A stretch of DNA of 64,000 nt from Epichloe hybrida (taxonomy: Eukaryota; Ascomycota; Sordariomycetes; Hypocreales; Clavicipitaceae): the NCBI GenBank assembly GCA_019022495.1, contig JAFEKR010000001.1, positions 930,001 through 994,000 of the forward strand. The letters are read 5' to 3'. The notes beneath the pieces were generated by a model that saw only the letters and a list, made by a program, of their open reading frames with translations, searched no databases and was not told the origin of the DNA. The translations under genes and the position numbers were made by a program. This document shows positions 11,069 to 22,348 of this stretch, piece by piece. Position 1 is the first letter of the stretch. Every line of letters starts with the position of its first letter.

Positions 11069-12950
11069 ATTTATTTGCAAGAGAGTCCGGATATTGGAAG
11101 TTGTCGTCGGTTAATAATTGTCGATTGGAACCGTTTTGGTCCGAAACTGGACATGGTGTTAGTCTTTTTACAATATTCAGGATCAATTCTTCTGTCGCAT
11201 CGAATTCTTACCTCACGCAGCGCAAGCACAGAGCGCCGGGCTAGAAAGTGTTGTGTGCTCAGTCGAAGTCTTTAGCACAGTTCCTTGTGTTCTTTGTTTT
11301 ATAAAGGAAGCCTTGTTCAGGCTAGGGACAAAGTGTCAACGTAATAAGCTGAGGCCCCTCGAGATGCTGTCCCCGAAGGTGGGGGTTTCTTGACAATGAA
11401 GTTTTGATCGAATGCTACTCGAAGCTGTATATGGTGCAACGACGAAGTTATGTGAAGTGGACTCAAGATGCAAGCATGAATGGACAGCTATGGGTGGGAG
11501 TTGGCTCAATGTAATGATCCCAGTCATTGTTGACTTGGTCACCATGGCAACGGCAATCGCCCTGGGATGTCCTCGATGACCACGCCTCCCTCACGTCACC
11601 ACGGCGCCCAATGACCCAGCACAGCTAAGATGTCTCACAAATTCAATTCAGCTCGCTTTTGCTCCCTTTGACGATCAAGTGCGTAATGATTATCCGGATT
11701 GAGGCAAGAGAGGTGGGCGCAGCCTGGCTACATCTCGGATACCTGCAGAAGGTTACCATTGGGGATTAATTACACTAGCACATGCGCATTTCTATGCATT
11801 GGAATACAATTCTAGCGTGAGGTGGCCAGAAATCATACTTCAGTACAATTTGCCCGGCACAACTCCAGTCTGAGTACTGCTACATCCCACGGCTGACATA
11901 CGCCAAGTGTGGTTCATCTTGCCTTATTTCATGTCAACATTCCAATTTATGAACAATAGATGGCCTCGTCGTAATTCCTCAGTGGGCTTTTGAATCAGCA
12001 TGCAGTGGTATATTCTAGTTACCATAGTTAATCCCACTAATAATTAGTTACAAGATAACTCTCTTTCGGCTTCTACAAGCTTTCTTGTCATGTTTTATAA
12101 TCCAGGGTCACCCCGCGGTGCCAGTGAGAGACCCATGAGTGACTATCACAAAAAGAAAGCGAGACAACAGTCTGTATTTTATTTAAGTTGTCCATGCTGC
12201 TACAAATGGCAACATCAATTACTTAATCTGGACCTTGTTGCTGAGACGATTACCAAAAACATTGCCCGACAACATTGACAGAAGACGCACAGAGTATTAT
12301 TGGCGTAATTGGAGATTTGCCTATATACAGAGTCTTTATATACAGAGTAAACACTCTGTATCAGCAACGACCAGCATGTCCAAGGGAGCAAGCACGTTGG
12401 TCATGTTTGGACTTTCCTCATTCTCGTTCTACTGCTTCCAGTAAGCTCCGCACTACCGCCGCCATGAACTTTGCTTCTTTATCGTCGGCATGGCCCAACA
12501 TGGTAATGTTTGATGCGGCAAGAGGACCTTTCAATTTAAATTTCAGCTAAGCCTGGCACTATGACTCTTTCTAGGTAAGAAGTCATTAGTATCTCATAAA
12601 AGATCATTATCTACTCCGTAGACTCGTGTAAGGATCCGTAATAAGAGCGGATCCCATGAAAGTATCCAACCAATAGTAGAGCCCGGATCACCCATGATCC
12701 CTGTCGCCTCGACAACGTGACGGCCCAAGGCGCTCAGAGGGTCTGTAGGGAGCCGGACCACTGACTGAATTGTTTTTTCGTCTTGTTCTCCTGCCAGATT
12801 TCTGCCACAGCGATTTCTTAGCTTTGCTAGTATTCACTGTCTGGTATTAGCTGCTCCGGCGACCGTCTGATCTGTTTGTTTCTTGTCTTCATCCATCATC
12901 GCTTCCGCACCCTTTATTCTGCGCAGGCTTAGCCGTTATCGCCGCTCACA
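11069..12950. promoter_or_regulatory. Long divergent spacer, C2H2 gene and CBS/PB1 gene
   Basis: 1.9 kb between divergent starts, the kind of long leader typical of developmental regulators in moulds. One TACTCCGTA copy at 12612-12620. The open frames (up to 91 codons) show no coding signature. No tRNA or repeat family was recognised. Confidence 0.5.
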
Positions 12951-15139
12951 ATGTCGGGCAACACCATGAGGGGGACGCCCAATCGTAATCAGGGCAGGGG
13001 AAACATCCCCTTCATCACCAACAGTCCAGCCAACTCGAATATTCCCCGCCCTGTTTTAGACACTCAGCCCAGTGAGTCAAGCTCGTCTGTCAGTGCTAGT
13101 AGACAGAAGCAATCCAAACGTGATGAGGTACGTGCATGCTTGAAAGAGGCCAAAATGAGCAAAGCTGTATCAAATAATGTTTTCCCCAGTGACGGCAATT
13201 AAGCGTCAACGCTTCTACGTCTTTACTTCTGACACAACTGGCTCTAGGCTATCCGTCGGAAAATGGAGAACGATCTCTCCAAGAAGAAGCATCTCACGAA
13301 CCGAGCCAGACACTCTCGTAAAGCCCCTCCCGGCACTGTGTTAGCCCTGAAGCCTAGTCCTGCGCTACAAATTAAGCCCAATACCTCCGTATCCGAAGCA
13401 GCCCAGCTCATGGCTGCGAAACGAGAAGATTGCGTCTTAGTTACCGATGACGACGAGCGGATTGCCGGCATTTTTACTGCCAAGGATCTTGCTTTCCGCG
13501 TAGTGGGAGCTGGACAGAAGGCTGCCAATGTCACCATCGCCGAGATCATGACGAAGAATCCGCTCTGCGCTCGTACAGATACCAGCGCAACTGATGCCTT
13601 GGATCTGATGGTGCGCAAGGGATTTCGCCACTTGCCAGTCATGGACGAGAACCAAGACATCTCTGGAGTTTTAGATATCACAAAGTGCTTCTATGATGCC
13701 ATGGAGAAGCTTGAGCGAGCATATTCCTCCTCTAGGAAGCTCTACGATGCTTTGGAAGGCGTTCACTCTGAACTCGGCTCTACTCAGCCCCAGCAAATCA
13801 TTCAATATGTCGAAGCCTTGCGATCGAAAATGTCTGGCCCAACTCTGGAGTCGGTTTTGAACGGCATTCCGCCAACCACAGTCAGCGTTAGAACTTCGGT
13901 AAAGGAAGCTGCAGCGATGATGAAGGAGAACCACACCACTGCTGTCCTGGTTCAGGACGCTGGTGCTATTACTGGCATCTTCACTAGCAAGGACGTGGTC
14001 TTGCGTGTCATTGCCCCTGGCCTTGATCCTGCCAACTGCAGCGTCGTTCGTGTTATGACTCCCCACCCTGACTTCGCACCCATGGACATGACCATTCAAG
14101 CCGCTCTTCGTAAGATGCATGGTGAGTAGACATCCAATTTGTATCATATGATCAAGACACTAATGCCTCATCAGATGGACATTATCTGAACCTTCCTGTG
14201 ATGAACGGCGAAGGAGAAATTGTTGGCATGGTTGATGTACTTAAACTCACATACGCCACTCTCGAGCAAATCAACACAATGTCGAGTGGAGATGGTGAAG
14301 GTCCGGCTTGGAACAAGTTCTGGCTCTCAATTGATAATGAGACGGAATCCATGATGTCGGGTGAGGGAAGCCACATTCATCACCATACCAATCTTGGTTC
14401 ACGCATGATGTCCCCTGATGTGGCTAGGGACCGGCTCGGGGACAGCGTTGCTCCTGGAGATTCTGCCTCTCATGTTGGGCCTGAATCGCCAGCGCATTCT
14501 ATCGCGCCGGAGATTGCTGAGCAGAATCCTGCTGATGTTCCATTTGCATTCAAGTTCAAGGCGCCATCAGGTCGAGTCCATCGCTTGCAAGTCGTGGCGT
14601 CTCAGGGAATGGAGGCTCTTGTCACAGCAGTTGTTGGCAAGCTTGGTAATGAAGTTGACTCAATTGGAGGCGCCCCCATTGTCAATGACGGCAAGATGAG
14701 TGGTGCTGGATTTGCTTTGAGCTACATGGACGACGAGGGCGATACTGTGTCCATCACCACCAATAATGACCTACTCGAGGCAATCCTTCTCGCTCGTCAA
14801 GGCCGACGTGAGAAAGTTGATTTGTTCATTCACGATCCCGAGAAGCCTCCAGTTGCCGCACCTTCTGCTGTTGAGACACCCCTGATGCCTACTCCCATAA
14901 CCTCTACTGTGTCTGGCCTGCGCGAACGCCGCAGAGCCTACGACGACGACCACGAAGATGATGATGATGAAGACGAAGACGATGCACTAGCTCGGCGATC
15001 ACGTAAAACAAGGACTGCTCCCGTGCAAGAGCAGCTTATTGCTGGTGTTCCCAACGATTTACTGCTACCTGGTGCTATTGTTACCCTCGCTGTGGTCATA
15101 GTGGGTGTCTTCACGATAGCAAGGGCTACTAGCAGATAA
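12951..15139 (+). CDS. CBS-pair and PB1-domain protein with C-terminal membrane anchor
   Basis: Three exons, 12951-13127, 13248-14121 and 14175-15139, give 671 residues. A Ser/Asn-rich N-terminus is followed by two CBS pairs: the first starts around LQIKPNTSVSEAAQLMAAKR with GIFTAKDLAFRVV and RHLPVMDENQDISGVLDI, the second around PPTTVSVRTSVKEAAAMM with GIFTSKDVVLRVI and HYLNLPVMNGEGEIVGMVDV. A PB1 domain (FKFKAPSGRVHRLQV to DDEGDTVSITTNNDLLEAI), an acidic stretch (DDDHEDDDDEDEDD) and a hydrophobic tail segment (about 646-667) ending ARATSR follow. This is the layout of S. pombe Mug70-like proteins. CBS pairs usually bind adenine nucleotides; the ligand and role here are unknown. The tail suggests a C-terminally anchored membrane protein. 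Confidence 0.92.
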
Positions 15140-15550
15140 ATGGAGTTCCATCAGATTCTTGTATTACTAATAATGAAGTCAAGAGGTCGAGCACGCGCGA
15201 CTGTAAATATCCATATACTATAGCAAGTTCTGTTGTGACTAGGAGAGAGACTCTTTAATTACTAAATATCATCGTGCACGATGGCCAAGTATAATATTGC
15301 TCTTCGCTTCATAAAACTTGCAGAAATAAATCATGCACAGTAACACAAAGTTAGTACTTTGTAAGCCTCTTGAAGTGGAACGGCGGACTAATATAATGAT
15401 ATGATTTTGCAGGCTCGAGGCTGTACAACCGGATCGGAAAAATAGCCAGCCGGGATGCGCTTTACCAACGGAACGGCCCCCCTGTGCCTCTTCAATTTTG
15501 CTGGAGTACTGGAAAGGCCAGAGGATTGTGAGCCGCCACACGACAACGAC
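15140..15550. other. Spacer between CBS/PB1 gene and uS2m gene
   Basis: 411 bp, tandem arrangement. AT-rich 3' flank followed by a promoter region. No element recognised. Confidence 0.5.
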
Positions 15551-17029
15551 ATGATACTGAGAAATTCTGCGGTGCGGCATGGTGAGTCGATCAATTGCCC
15601 ATTACGGTCTCACGCACAACTGACAGAACAAATCAAGGCCGCCGCCCACTGGCGGCTCCCATGTCGAGATTCGCGCTCCGAGTGATGTCGACTGAAGTCA
15701 AGACGGACCAGAGAGAGCATGTGGCTGCGCAGTCGTGGCCTACGTCGCAAGCCTCGCCCGCCCAACCCAATATCATTTCCGCCGCGTCTTCCAAGAAGAA
15801 AAAGCAGAAGCTCGTGCAAGAATTCATCATGAGCCTGGGGTCCGATTCCGCCCATGAGCACCAGGGAGCTGCTTGGACCAGATCGCACAATATAGGAAAC
15901 GCCGGAACTGTTTTTACACCCGCACAACAGTTTACAGAGTTCCAGCGAATTGAGAAGAAGACGCGAAAACTTGGATCGCGGTTAGATAGGCGTTACGTCC
16001 CGACCAAATTGATCAGCGACCCCCCAGGACCAGAAGATGTATCGTTGGAGCTATTAATGGCATCGCAAGCACACATGGGACACAATACATCGTTGTGGAA
16101 TCCAGCGAACTCTCGATATATATACGGTGTTCGGCAGGGCATCCACATCATCTCTCTTGAGACAATTGCGGCACATCTGCGACGGGCGGCTCGTGTCGTG
16201 GAGGAAGTTGCTTATAGAGGTGGTGTCATCCTCTTCGTTGGCACTCGAAAAGGGCAGATGGAGATCGTAACCAAGGCTGCTGAACTGGCTGGTGCCTGCC
16301 ACCTATTCACAAAATGGACCCCTGGAGCAATCACGAACCGAGATGTCATTTTAAAGACGCAGGCGACCAAGGTCGTGGACCACCTGGATGGCGAGCTGGA
16401 TGGCTTCGACTTGTACAAGGGCATGGCGAGACCTCTGCTACCCGACCTGGTAGTTTGTTTGAATCCTCTGGAGAACTATACTTTGCTCTACGAGTGTGGA
16501 CTCAAGAACATTCCTACCATTGGCGTTATCGACACCAACGTCGATCCTTCTTGGGTCACGTACACTATTCCTGCAAATGATGACAGGTTTGTCTATTGAA
16601 TTTCTTATTTTGAAGGAAGTAGCCCATCTCTAGAACATGTCGCTAATCCCTTCGACATTCAGTTTGCGAGCCATGGCAGTCGTTGCTGGTGTTCTGGGCA
16701 AGGCTGGTAAAAAGGGCAAGCAGCGACGCCTACATGATGCGTCCCGCGGAAGCGTTCCCTGGAACACGTCTCCGGAGCTGACAAGACACATGAAGAAGGA
16801 AGTTCAGGCTGCCGTTTCAAAACGCAAGGAAGTTATGGGCAGAACGCAGTCCAACGTACAAGGCTTTACGGAAGAGGAGCAGAAGCTATTGAGGTTACGA
16901 AACAGCGGAGTCGACTTGAAAGTTAGCGAACACGACATGGTCAAGATGATGGGCGAGACGGCTCTGGATGACGCCAGTGATAATACCGTTGTCAAGCCAG
17001 CAGATGTGCATTCTAGCCCCGCCATGTAG
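15551..17029 (+). CDS. mrp4: Mitochondrial small-subunit ribosomal protein uS2m
   Basis: Component of the mitochondrial 37S subunit, homologous to bacterial S2. Exons 15551-15581, 15638-16586 and 16663-17029 give 448 residues. The start exon encodes MILRNSAVRHG, and splicing to an AAG acceptor continues RRPLAAPMSRFALR, an Arg/Ser-rich, acid-free presequence as expected for matrix import. The S2 core is clear: LLMASQAHMGHNTSLWNP, YIYGVRQGIHIISLETIAAH, GGVILFVGTRKGQ, KWTPGAITNRDVIL, PDLVVCLNPLENYTLLYECG and NIPTIGVIDTNVDPSWVTY. A C-terminal extension of about 110 residues is Lys-rich, as is common for fungal uS2m. Intron 2 uses the poorer donor GTTTGT. Confidence 0.94.
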
Positions 17030-18085
17030 CAAAGAAGTGTGGGGGGACCTCCTTGCAGACATGGAGTCGCAACTGCAGCAAGTATTTCAGCAGACAACCC
17101 ATATTGAATTGAGCGTGGCTGGGGATGTTAAGCAGAGCACAAGTAAATGTAAAGATATCGGGAGTTGATTGTATCATAGATAGTCAGAGGCGGAGCGGCG
17201 GTGGAGCCCGCACACATAACGGAGCGTCTTGATTGTTGGCATTACGCTGAATTCATGACAAGTCTCTGCGTCACTCAAAGGTGCCCGAGCCATGATTCTT
17301 TCCATGGCTCGGTGCAGCCAAGTCTAGTGTGTGAATGATGATGATTGCTGATGTAGTCGTAATGCGGCATTTTCAAAGGCAGTTATAAACTTATCACCTT
17401 GAATAATACTCTTTGGTGTCGGTGGTTGCCAGTTGGCCAAAAGTCGCGGCCGGATTAACCCTGGCACCGCCTGACTCACAGCAGACACAAGCCCGTTGCC
17501 GGCCCAGCTGATGATGCAAGGCGGGCTGTTGACTTTCGCCCTACGCAGTTCCCCTCCCCAGGCAGTCGACCTCACGACGAACATCTCAGCACACCCGGAC
17601 CCGATGTTCCACAGTGTACGTACGGACAGAGAGCGCTTGAGTCTTGAGTGATTGCGGAGTGGCGTGGGAGCATCTTCAGCGGTCCTCTGCTGTCTGCTGT
17701 GCTGTCTGCTGTGCTGTCTGCTGTGCTTCTGCTGTGCTTCTGCTGTGCTGTATTACGCAGTTACCAGCCGGTGCAATCTCCTCCCTGCCCTGGCTGGCTT
17801 CAACTCAATATCCAGCTGTCCCAAACGGCGCCAAAGCTTGCAAAGAGCTCGCATATATCTGTGCTTACTACGGAGTAGTTCCACGTCAGTGACGAGCCAG
17901 GCAATTTTTTTTTTTTTTAACATAGAACGCCGCCCCTGATCATGTGACAAAGTCTGCTTCGATGAGCAAGAGGCCGGGAAGAGAATTGCAATAAGAAGAC
18001 AAGACAGTCAAAACACCAGACTGTGTATACAGAGCTCCGTGGCGGTCCTGCATTAGCTCGCACCCGGCCAGGGATCCCACCAAAA
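17030..18085. other. Spacer before the acetyltransferase gene
   Basis: About 1 kb. It contains a CTG-rich tandem repeat (17688-17752), one TACGGAGTA copy at 17869-17877, and an 11-nt T run near 17908. Open frames across the repeat are low-complexity products of the repeat itself. No gene seen. Confidence 0.55.
17688..17752. repeat. Short tandem repeat, unit about 13 bp
   Basis: About three units of GCTGTCTGCTGTG run into two units of CTTCTGCTGTG. Both look like slippage products of a CTGCTGTG core. Confidence 0.85.
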
Positions 18086-19894
18086 ATGCCGACCGTCATG
18101 GACGATCCGACTGGCCCCACCATCCATCGGGTCTCTGGTCAGCCTCCATTCCCGGACCCGAATAGCCCGGGACTACCTGCCGACATTGTTCCCCGTCAAG
18201 TGACGTTGCGAGATCGTCAAACGGTGGCCACTATCGTCCCCTTTGTGTCTAGGCATCAGTTGCCTGGGTTGCTGCTGGCGTACTTGTGTGACCAGCTGAA
18301 TCGGGAAATCGAAGGCGGAGACACGTACCCCATGATGGACGCCTTCACCGTGGACGGCTTTGCTGATTATTGGTTCCAGACGTTCGGAGCCGTCATGCTG
18401 TTGGGCAACATTGATAGTGCCGGCGATATAAACGACGACAAGGACTGGGCAAAGGAATGCCTGGGCAGTTTCTTCATCAAGCCAAACTATCCCGGACGGA
18501 GTAGCCACATCTGTAATGCCAGCTTCATCACGACAGATGCTTCACGTAATCGCGGAGTAGGCCGGCTCATGGGCGAAGCTTACATAGATTGGGCGCCTCG
18601 GCTAGGATACACGTACAGCGTCTTCAACCTCGTGTACGAGACGAACGTGGCTTCGTGCCGCATCTGGGACGCCCTGGGCTTCAAGCGTATCGGTCGCATA
18701 AAGGAATGCGGCAACCTGCGGAGCCACCCCGATCGACTCATCGATGCCATCATGTACGGACGAGACTTGGCTCCTGGGGACAGCGAAGAGCTCGTTAGTG
18801 AAGAACGGTTCGACAAAATCCGCTTCTACCTCAAATATGGCAAATACCCCAACGGCGCAGATCGTGCTGAAAAGAGCCGGCTGCGCAGTGCCGCGACTCA
18901 CTATAAGCTCCTCGAGGGGGACAAGCTCATGCTCAAGGACAAGGAGGTCATATCCGACCCAGCTCGGCAGTACGAGATCGCCCGCAACGTGCATGCCATT
19001 CACCACGGGGGCATCAACAAGACCACGGCTTCCATTGCAGAAAGGTACCACTGGAGCCGAATCAAGGAAACCGTCAGCGACGTGATTCGCGCCTGCGTCG
19101 AGTGCAAGGAACTGGGAAAGACTCCCAATCCCGGGGGCTGCCGTAAGACGGCAGCAACGACACCACCAACAACAACAACAACATCATCATCCTCTGGCAT
19201 ACCGACTAGCTCGTCCGTACCAATGGGACTCAACAATACAGACCACCAACGACAAGCTCCGTCCTTCATTCAGCAACAGCGACAATCTCCCAACCACGAC
19301 GCCACGTCCACACACCGTGTTCTCGCCCTCCAAGAAGGCCATGCAGGCATCATGAGCGCACTGTCTCCTCCAGAAAACACGTCTGCTCCGAGTGCATACG
19401 CCAACCCAACCGAAATATCCGTCGTGACACCCTCCCATACAGCTCTCAAGAGCAACGATGCCCAAGCCTCTAATCACACCCTTCACCACCCCCACCCCCG
19501 CGATCACCACCATAATCCTATGCTCCAAGACCAATCTTCCGCTGCTCATGAATCCGTCTACCAGCCCATTGACCCCCAAATCATCAGCCATCACCACCAC
19601 AACCACCATCACCCCTCCTCGCAACAAGACGACATACCCTTTGATCACTACCATCCCCACGCTGAGTTCCAAGCATTACTAGATGCCACTGAGGACGAGA
19701 CCTCCCAAGACCCTGATGAGGCGGCGGCCGCGGCTGCTGCGGCCGCGGCTGCGGCTGTAGATAGGGATTTGGAAATGCTAATTGAGCATGATGGTGGTGA
19801 TGATGAAGACGAAATGGGTGGCCTGGATAGCGGTAGGAGGACTGAGCATCTAGAAGAGGGTTTATATGATGTTGCTTTTGAGGGAACCGGGTAG
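18086..19894 (+). CDS. Spt10-like GNAT acetyltransferase with integrase-type HHCC zinc site
   Basis: Single exon, 602 residues from the ATG at 18086 (MPTVMDDPTG); the frame further upstream starts with GTG. The GNAT domain spans about 95-235, with the acetyl-CoA loop RNRGVGRLMGEAY (from residue 154) and the typical NVASCRIWDALGFKRIG. A separate zinc site follows: H303 and H307 (VHAIHHGGINKT), then C337 and C340 (ACVEC), with the YHWSRIKETV motif between. That is the H2C2 N-terminal domain of retroelement integrases. Budding-yeast Spt10 has the same pairing and uses its HHCC domain to bind histone-gene promoters. The C-terminal third is low complexity: Thr/Ser run, His-rich tracts (HHHHNHHHP), a 13-Ala run and an acidic tail. 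Histone-gene regulation is inferred from the yeast relative. Confidence 0.85.
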   Translation: MPTVMDDPTGPTIHRVSGQPPFPDPNSPGLPADIVPRQVTLRDRQTVATIVPFVSRHQLPGLLLAYLCDQLNREIEGGDTYPMMDAFTVDGFADYWFQTFGAVMLLGNIDSAGDINDDKDWAKECLGSFFIKPNYPGRSSHICNASFITTDASRNRGVGRLMGEAYIDWAPRLGYTYSVFNLVYETNVASCRIWDALGFKRIGRIKECGNLRSHPDRLIDAIMYGRDLAPGDSEELVSEERFDKIRFYLKYGKYPNGADRAEKSRLRSAATHYKLLEGDKLMLKDKEVISDPARQYEIARNVHAIHHGGINKTTASIAERYHWSRIKETVSDVIRACVECKELGKTPNPGGCRKTAATTPPTTTTTSSSSGIPTSSSVPMGLNNTDHQRQAPSFIQQQRQSPNHDATSTHRVLALQEGHAGIMSALSPPENTSAPSAYANPTEISVVTPSHTALKSNDAQASNHTLHHPHPRDHHHNPMLQDQSSAAHESVYQPIDPQIISHHHHNHHHPSSQQDDIPFDHYHPHAEFQALLDATEDETSQDPDEAAAAAAAAAAAAVDRDLEMLIEHDGGDDEDEMGGLDSGRRTEHLEEGLYDVAFEGTG

Positions 19895-20406
19895 ATCGTA
19901 AATATCACAGCAGCGTTCTCGTCATTTGCACATTCTTGCATCCCATATCCAAGAAGAATTGGAAAGCATGTATTCATACAAAATATTCTCTAAGCTTCAT
20001 AGCCTCATGTCTCATTTTAAAAGAAATATTTCAACTGAAATATCAATTGTATGCACGTTGGCGCCATGTTCAAGCCTGAGATTGGCTGTGCAGAATCATC
20101 TGTATCAATAGCAGTGCCTTAGAGGGGCCGTATTGAAATTAGACATGTGGTGTTTCGAAAAGAAACCGAGTGTGAAACCTCTCGTCAGGGTGTGGCTAAT
20201 AGAGATCGTCATCAAAATATCGTACAGACCATCAGTTTAACACCCCCAGTGTCCCTTATGTACTTTCCATCCTTTGCTTTCATTTGAGAGTTCGTCCGTC
20301 ACCTATATGAATGATATTGGTCTAGCATACCCTGACACTTTTTCTTACTTAACTATTTGACTTTTTATTTTATTTTATTTGCTTGTTTACTACGTCGAGA
20401 CACCCT
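19895..20406. other. Convergent 3' flanks
   Basis: About 510 bp between the ends of the acetyltransferase and CCT7 genes. AT-rich, no gene or repeat seen. Confidence 0.55.
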
Positions 20407-22348
20407 TCATCGTCGAGGCATGCCACGGCCCCGACCGCGAACTGCTCGCTGAGCAGCACCTGGAGGAAGCTGGCCGGGGGCTTGGGGCTTCGCACTCTCC
20501 TCGTTTCTAATTGTCTCGTCCACGCTCAAGATCAAGCAGCTTGCCTCGGTGGCGGCTTGCAGAGCATTCACCTTGATCAAGGCGGGCTCCCAGACGAAGT
20601 TCTCAATCATGTCGGCGACGCCCTCGTTCTTGAAGTCTACACCTGCCCAGGTACTACCTTTTCGGTGCTCTACACGAAGCTTGTTAAGGATGTCAGTGGC
20701 ATCGAAACCAGCGTTGTCACAGAGCTGTCGGGGAATGATTTCCAGAGCCTTTGCAAAGGATTTGATGACAGCTTGTTGCTTATTGGTGATGCTCTTGTCG
20801 GCAAAGCGGTGCAAGTATGCTGAAATTTCCATCTCGACCGCACCGCCACCGCCCACAATCATGTGGTTTTTCACAGCTCGCTTGACAATCATGATGGCAT
20901 CGTGCAAGGATCGTTCCACCTCGGCAATAAACTGCTCTGCTCCACCACGCAGCACCAATGTACAGGTCTTAGCCTCGGGACACTCTTCGAAGAAATTGAA
21001 TCGTTCGCCACCGATCTGGCGTTCCTCGAAGTGGCCACAAGTTCCCAAGTGTTCATGGAGAATGTCTGAACACGTGGACTGGACGGTGGCACCAGTAGCC
21101 TGAACTACACGATCCATGTCTTCTGAGGCAACACGCCCGGCGCAGAAGATATCCCGGTCGGCGAAATACTGTGTGGCAAGGTCGCCAATAGGCAACTTGC
21201 TCAGGACGACCTTGGCGCCAGTCTTGTGTATAGCTTCGAGCTTCTTGTAAATAATTTGCCACTCAGCATCGACAATGGCCTGGTACTCTGATACCTGTTC
21301 GACGCGGACTTCGGCATTGTCTTTCTCAGCCTTGAGTTCCAGCTCAACGTTGAGGCATACGATCTTGGGCTTCTTGAAAGACTTGGGCTGTTGCTCGAAT
21401 CCGGCGTAGGAGAACGTCTTCTTGAAAGCGACACCGTTAACGAACCGTGATTCGGTAAGCGATCCACCAGGAATCTTCTTGATGCCGATCAATTTTTCGT
21501 TCAGGTCATCTTGATCGAGGGACAGAACAGCATCGACGACCACTAATGTCTTCGGTTAGCCTTGATTCCATGCTAGCTTGAGGTTAGGCATGCCATCTTA
21601 CTCTCTGTAAAAAAATCGGTATTTCGCTTGATTAGCTTGCTAGTCATGGCAGTGGCGGCCAATTTCTTCAAAGTATCGCGTCGGTTATCTTCGTTTGTGC
21701 TAATGGCAATCTCCTTGATCTTGTTCACGGCCAAATGAGATGCCCTCCTCAGACCCTTGATAACAATCTGAGCGCTGACGCCTTGCTCGACGTGATCCTT
21801 GACCTCTTTCAAGATCTCACCGGCAAGTACGACAACGGACGTGGTACCATCACCGACTTCTGCATCTTGTGATCGAGCAATATCGACGAGGATTCGGGCG
21901 GCGGGATGCACAATGTCAAGTAGCTAGCGATGGAGGATGTTAATATGTAAAACGTGTACCATGTCTGATGAGACCTCTTGAATGCATCGAGGGAGCATCG
22001 AACCTTCATGACAGTGGCGCCATCGTTGGTAATAGTTTGCTTGCCATTCTCGTCAACCATCAACAGGTCCCCGCCATAGGGACCTAGGGTTGATTTGATG
22101 GTAGCCTGAACGGCGAGACAGGCATTGATATTGGAGATGATTTGGCCTTTGCCCTGAGAAGTGTCGGTTCCTGTGAGAAAGCGTTGCTGCGGTTAGCGAC
22201 GAAGCGATTATCTCAGCAGAATGTCGAACAAGCCGACTCGCGAAGCATCGATATTGCGAAGCGACGAAGGAAGGGGGGGGGGGGCAGTGGGGCAGCTCTC
22301 ACCTTCCTTGAGGACAATGATGGTCGGAGTCTGGCCTCCGAACGACAT
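20407..22348 (-). CDS. cct7: Chaperonin CCT/TRiC subunit eta
   Basis: Second CCT ring subunit in the window. Exons on the minus strand are 22348-22303, 22170-22004, 21923-21602 and 21542-20407, giving 556 residues. Begins [20 protein letters not shown]. Signatures: [28 protein letters not shown], the ATP-site [34 protein letters not shown], and [14 protein letters not shown] in the equatorial domain. [20 protein letters not shown] and the Gly/Arg tail ([10 protein letters not shown]) are typical of eta. Intron 1 (22171-22302) contains a 14-nt G run on the plus strand; intron 2 has a weaker GTTCGA donor. Same strand as CCT6, with about 12.7 kb between them. Confidence 0.96.

Noticed and set aside
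17644..17939. Plus-strand Cys/Leu-rich open frames
   Set aside because: Three frames read through the CTG repeat; product is repeat-derived.
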